From PoT sp049331405 (GTDB lineage: Bacteria > Planctomycetota > Planctomycetia > Isosphaerales > Isosphaeraceae), in contig NZ_CP186274.1 of the NCBI RefSeq assembly GCF_049331405.1, positions 9,114,001-9,178,000 of the forward strand: a DNA stretch of 64,000 bases, in the 5' to 3' direction. Under the pieces are notes generated by a model. The model ran no database searches. It was not told the origin of the DNA and was given only the letters and a program-made list of their open reading frames with translations. Of the stretch, positions 62,170 to 64,000 are shown one piece after another (position 1 is the stretch's first letter; every line of letters starts with the position of its first letter). The position numbers and the translations under genes are program-made.

Positions 62170-62694
62170 TCAGGATTCGGGCCCGGAAGCCTTGCGTCGG
62201 AGGAGGAATGAGCCTTCGAGCCGCTCCACCGCGCCGGGATTGGCCGAGATCCACCAGCGGCCCTCGATCTCGCCGCCGTCGGGGGTGAGCCGGCCGCTGT
62301 AGTGGACGACGTGGTTTTCGTACGCGTCGCCGACGACCTCATCGCCCACCCGGAAGCCCCCGAAGCAACTCCCCTGATACGACTTGTCGAAGTAGACCCA
62401 GTTCCCGTTGATGGTGCCGGTCAGCGTCGAATCCTTGGGGACCCTGGAGATGACGAAGATGGGACCCGTCGGCCCGTCCGGGAGGATGCTGCGGAGCATG
62501 GCGACGACCCGCTCGTCCTCGCCCGGGAACCTCGCGACCTCGGCGAGCGGCAACTCGTGCTCGGGCTCGTCGTCGATCATGCTGCCGTTCAGGATGGTCC
62601 CTTCCTGCGCGAACGTGGCCTGGATGGGGTAATGCTGGTCATACTGCCGGTACTCGCCGGCCCAATCGCCGGCCAGGTTGATCTCTCCAGGCAC
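62170..62694 (-). CDS. Hypothetical beta-rich protein
   Basis: 174 residues from GTG 62694 (a GGGGG site is six bases away); the long upstream frame to 63303 looks like shadow. Features: AGDWAGEYRQYDQHYPIQAT near the N-terminus, ILNGSMIDDEPEHELPLAEV, TGTINGNWVYFDKSYQGSCF, YSGRLTPDGGEIEGRWWISA. These read as a small strand-rich, lipocalin/avidin-like barrel with repeated G-x-W motifs. No signal peptide, so it would be cytosolic if the start is right. Not recognised. Confidence 0.6.
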   Translation of the reverse strand: MPGEINLAGDWAGEYRQYDQHYPIQATFAQEGTILNGSMIDDEPEHELPLAEVARFPGEDERVVAMLRSILPDGPTGPIFVISRVPKDSTLTGTINGNWVYFDKSYQGSCFGGFRVGDEVVGDAYENHVVHYSGRLTPDGGEIEGRWWISANPGAVERLEGSFLLRRKASGPES

Positions 62695-64000
62695 TTTCGA
62701 CCCCCGATACTTCGTTTCATTAAGGCGGAAATATGAGAATTCACCACACACTTTAGCGTTATATTTCGAGCGAGGGAACGGGACAGCTGGCCGCGGCGAT
62801 GCCTGCGCGAAGGGGCGTCGGGATTCGACGGGGATGGGATCGCCCGACCCAGGCGGCCGGGATCGGATCGTCTCGGAGGTGCCGGAGCAGCCCCTCGGGG
62901 ACGAACCCTGCGATTCCTTCGCGTCGAGACCCGTGCGCAGATGGCCCTCGTTGCCGAGGTGGCCATGACAATATCCGCGTAAGCCTTGCGTCGGAAGTCC
63001 AGTACGCCCGCGATATGGGCGCGACTCAACGCGACCGGGGCCGCTCTCGATGATTCGAGGAAGGCCCCAGGGTGAGAACTGACGCATACGGTAGGACCGA
63101 GACATCCCCCGCGGCGGCAAGACATTATCGAAAGGAGAGTATTCGCGATGCCGGAGCCGTCCGCTACCCCAGGCTCCCCACACCGCCCGAGTCGCCAGCT
63201 CGCGAGCACGAACCCTGTTAAGCGCGAAGGCCATATAGCCGTCCCCCTTGCAGCCCTCATCCCGCCAACACGGTTCGGAGATTGGCGCCAGCCTGATCCT
63301 CATTCGTGGTCCTGATCCGGGCCATCGAGCCTGGAAATCGGGCCTCGATCAGGCAGGCTTCTTTCATAACATCACCTGCAACCAGTGTCAGGACTCGTAA
63401 TGCGTTCCCGAACGCCTGGACCCTCTACGGCGATAGCCCCATGAGGATTCGATAAGCCGAATCGGCCACAACAATTCCAGCCTGATTGCGCTGATAGCCC
63501 AGGATTTCAGCCGGGATCCATGCCGCATCGAGGCTGCGTCAGCTTGATACTGCCCACCCGCCGGCGACGGTTAAACAGGGGGTCACGATGTATCCGGTTC
63601 GCTCCCCCTGCCTGAAACCCGGCGAATTCAGCAACCCATGATCGCAGAACACATGCATTAATTTTCACTCGACCCAGCTCATAAGCTTCGGGTTGCAAGT
63701 GTTACATCATGGGCGGAATAATGCTATCGGCCCCGGTGATATATCTCCCATTCGGGCGGCAGCCGCATCAATGTTCAGTTCCGGCCGCATCCCCGGATCA
63801 AAGTCGAAGGGGGCGGGACGCTCGCGGATGACGGAGTCCCTGCACCCATCTCGCAGCAATTTCCAGAAATTCGGCAAATCCGCTAAAGGCATCGCAACCA
63901 GGAGCCGATGCTAGAAGAGACGCGTTGCCGCCGGCAGGTTTCCCCCCCACGACTTGAGGCCGGGGAGCCCCGACGGGGCGGCACGGTGACCACGGACTTG
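62695..64000. other. 1306-base terminal stretch without a supported gene
   Basis: Frames in this stretch are short or Arg/Pro-rich and have no Shine-Dalgarno. GC is lower at about 62700-62770 and 63360-63900. No repeat, transposase remnant or RNA gene is recognised; a gene may begin beyond base 64000. Confidence 0.5.

Noticed and set aside
62695..63303. Upstream extension of the minus-strand beta-rich protein
   Set aside because: It is open but Arg/Pro-rich and low-complexity. GTG 62694 has a proper Shine-Dalgarno and begins the ordered part of the protein.

Overview
The window reads as chromosomal DNA of a high-GC planctomycete, most likely of the Isosphaeraceae type. The reasons are lineage-typical families: a DUF1549/DUF1553 + DUF1501 pair, LEPR-XLL-type N-termini, a TIGR03067 protein, a PEP-CTERM protein, two FGly-type sulfatases, many secreted proteins of unknown function, and long spacers. 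No rRNA, tRNA, CRISPR array, integrase, transposase or phage gene was recognised.

Left part (1-18400). A truncated TIM-barrel isomerase is followed by an iron-uptake operon: an FTR1 permease with an N-terminal cupredoxin domain, then a P19-type periplasmic protein. A good sigma70-type promoter with a perfect 8-1-8 dyad (Fur-like geometry) lies just upstream. Next come four consecutive TatA/TatB-type small proteins, two of which share a recent duplication that includes the ribosome-binding site. On the minus strand are zwf-opcA (oxidative pentose phosphate pathway) and an unusual pair: an RbsA-type double ATPase with an ABC-2-like permease. A zinc-ribbon membrane protein, a PlsC-type acyltransferase, an NAD-dependent epimerase and a FetAB-type metal exporter follow.

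Middle (18400-43300). There is a large arylsulfatase, a clostripain-family peptidase and a moeA-like gene split by a one-base frameshift. Then a small lipoprotein, a methyltransferase, a TMEM14-type protein and the DUF1549/DUF1501 pair. The rest is dominated by secreted proteins: a PEP-CTERM protein with a degenerate metzincin motif, a Cys/Gly-rich protein, a poly-Gly LEPR-XLL protein and others. Regulatory genes are a translationally coupled HTH protein plus membrane-anchored coiled-coil protein, and a PII-like protein. A Tat-exported dienelactone hydrolase-like protein ends this part.

Right part (43300-64000). Here lie peptide deformylase, a glucose dehydrogenase-like enzyme with a KDG-kinase-like PfkB protein (a possible semi-phosphorylative Entner-Doudoroff branch), a TPR membrane protein, a Tat-exported intradiol dioxygenase, a TIGR03067 protein, an M14 metallopeptidase, a secreted TPR/HEAT protein ending in a HINT domain, a second sulfatase, a Gfo/Idh/MocA oxidoreductase, NikR with a His-rich tail, a DUF2721 protein, a subtilisin-like protease with DUF4214-like repeats, and two small proteins. 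The last 1.3 kb holds no gene I can support.

Themes: metal handling (FTR1/P19, FetAB, NikR, Cys- and His-rich tails), Tat export (four TatA-like genes and at least three Tat substrates) and a large secretome. The least ordinary items are the TatA cluster, the HINT protein, the HTH/coiled-coil pair and the degenerate PEP-CTERM metalloprotease. Start codons were chosen from Shine-Dalgarno spacing and signal peptides; homology statements come from motif recognition only, not from database searches.
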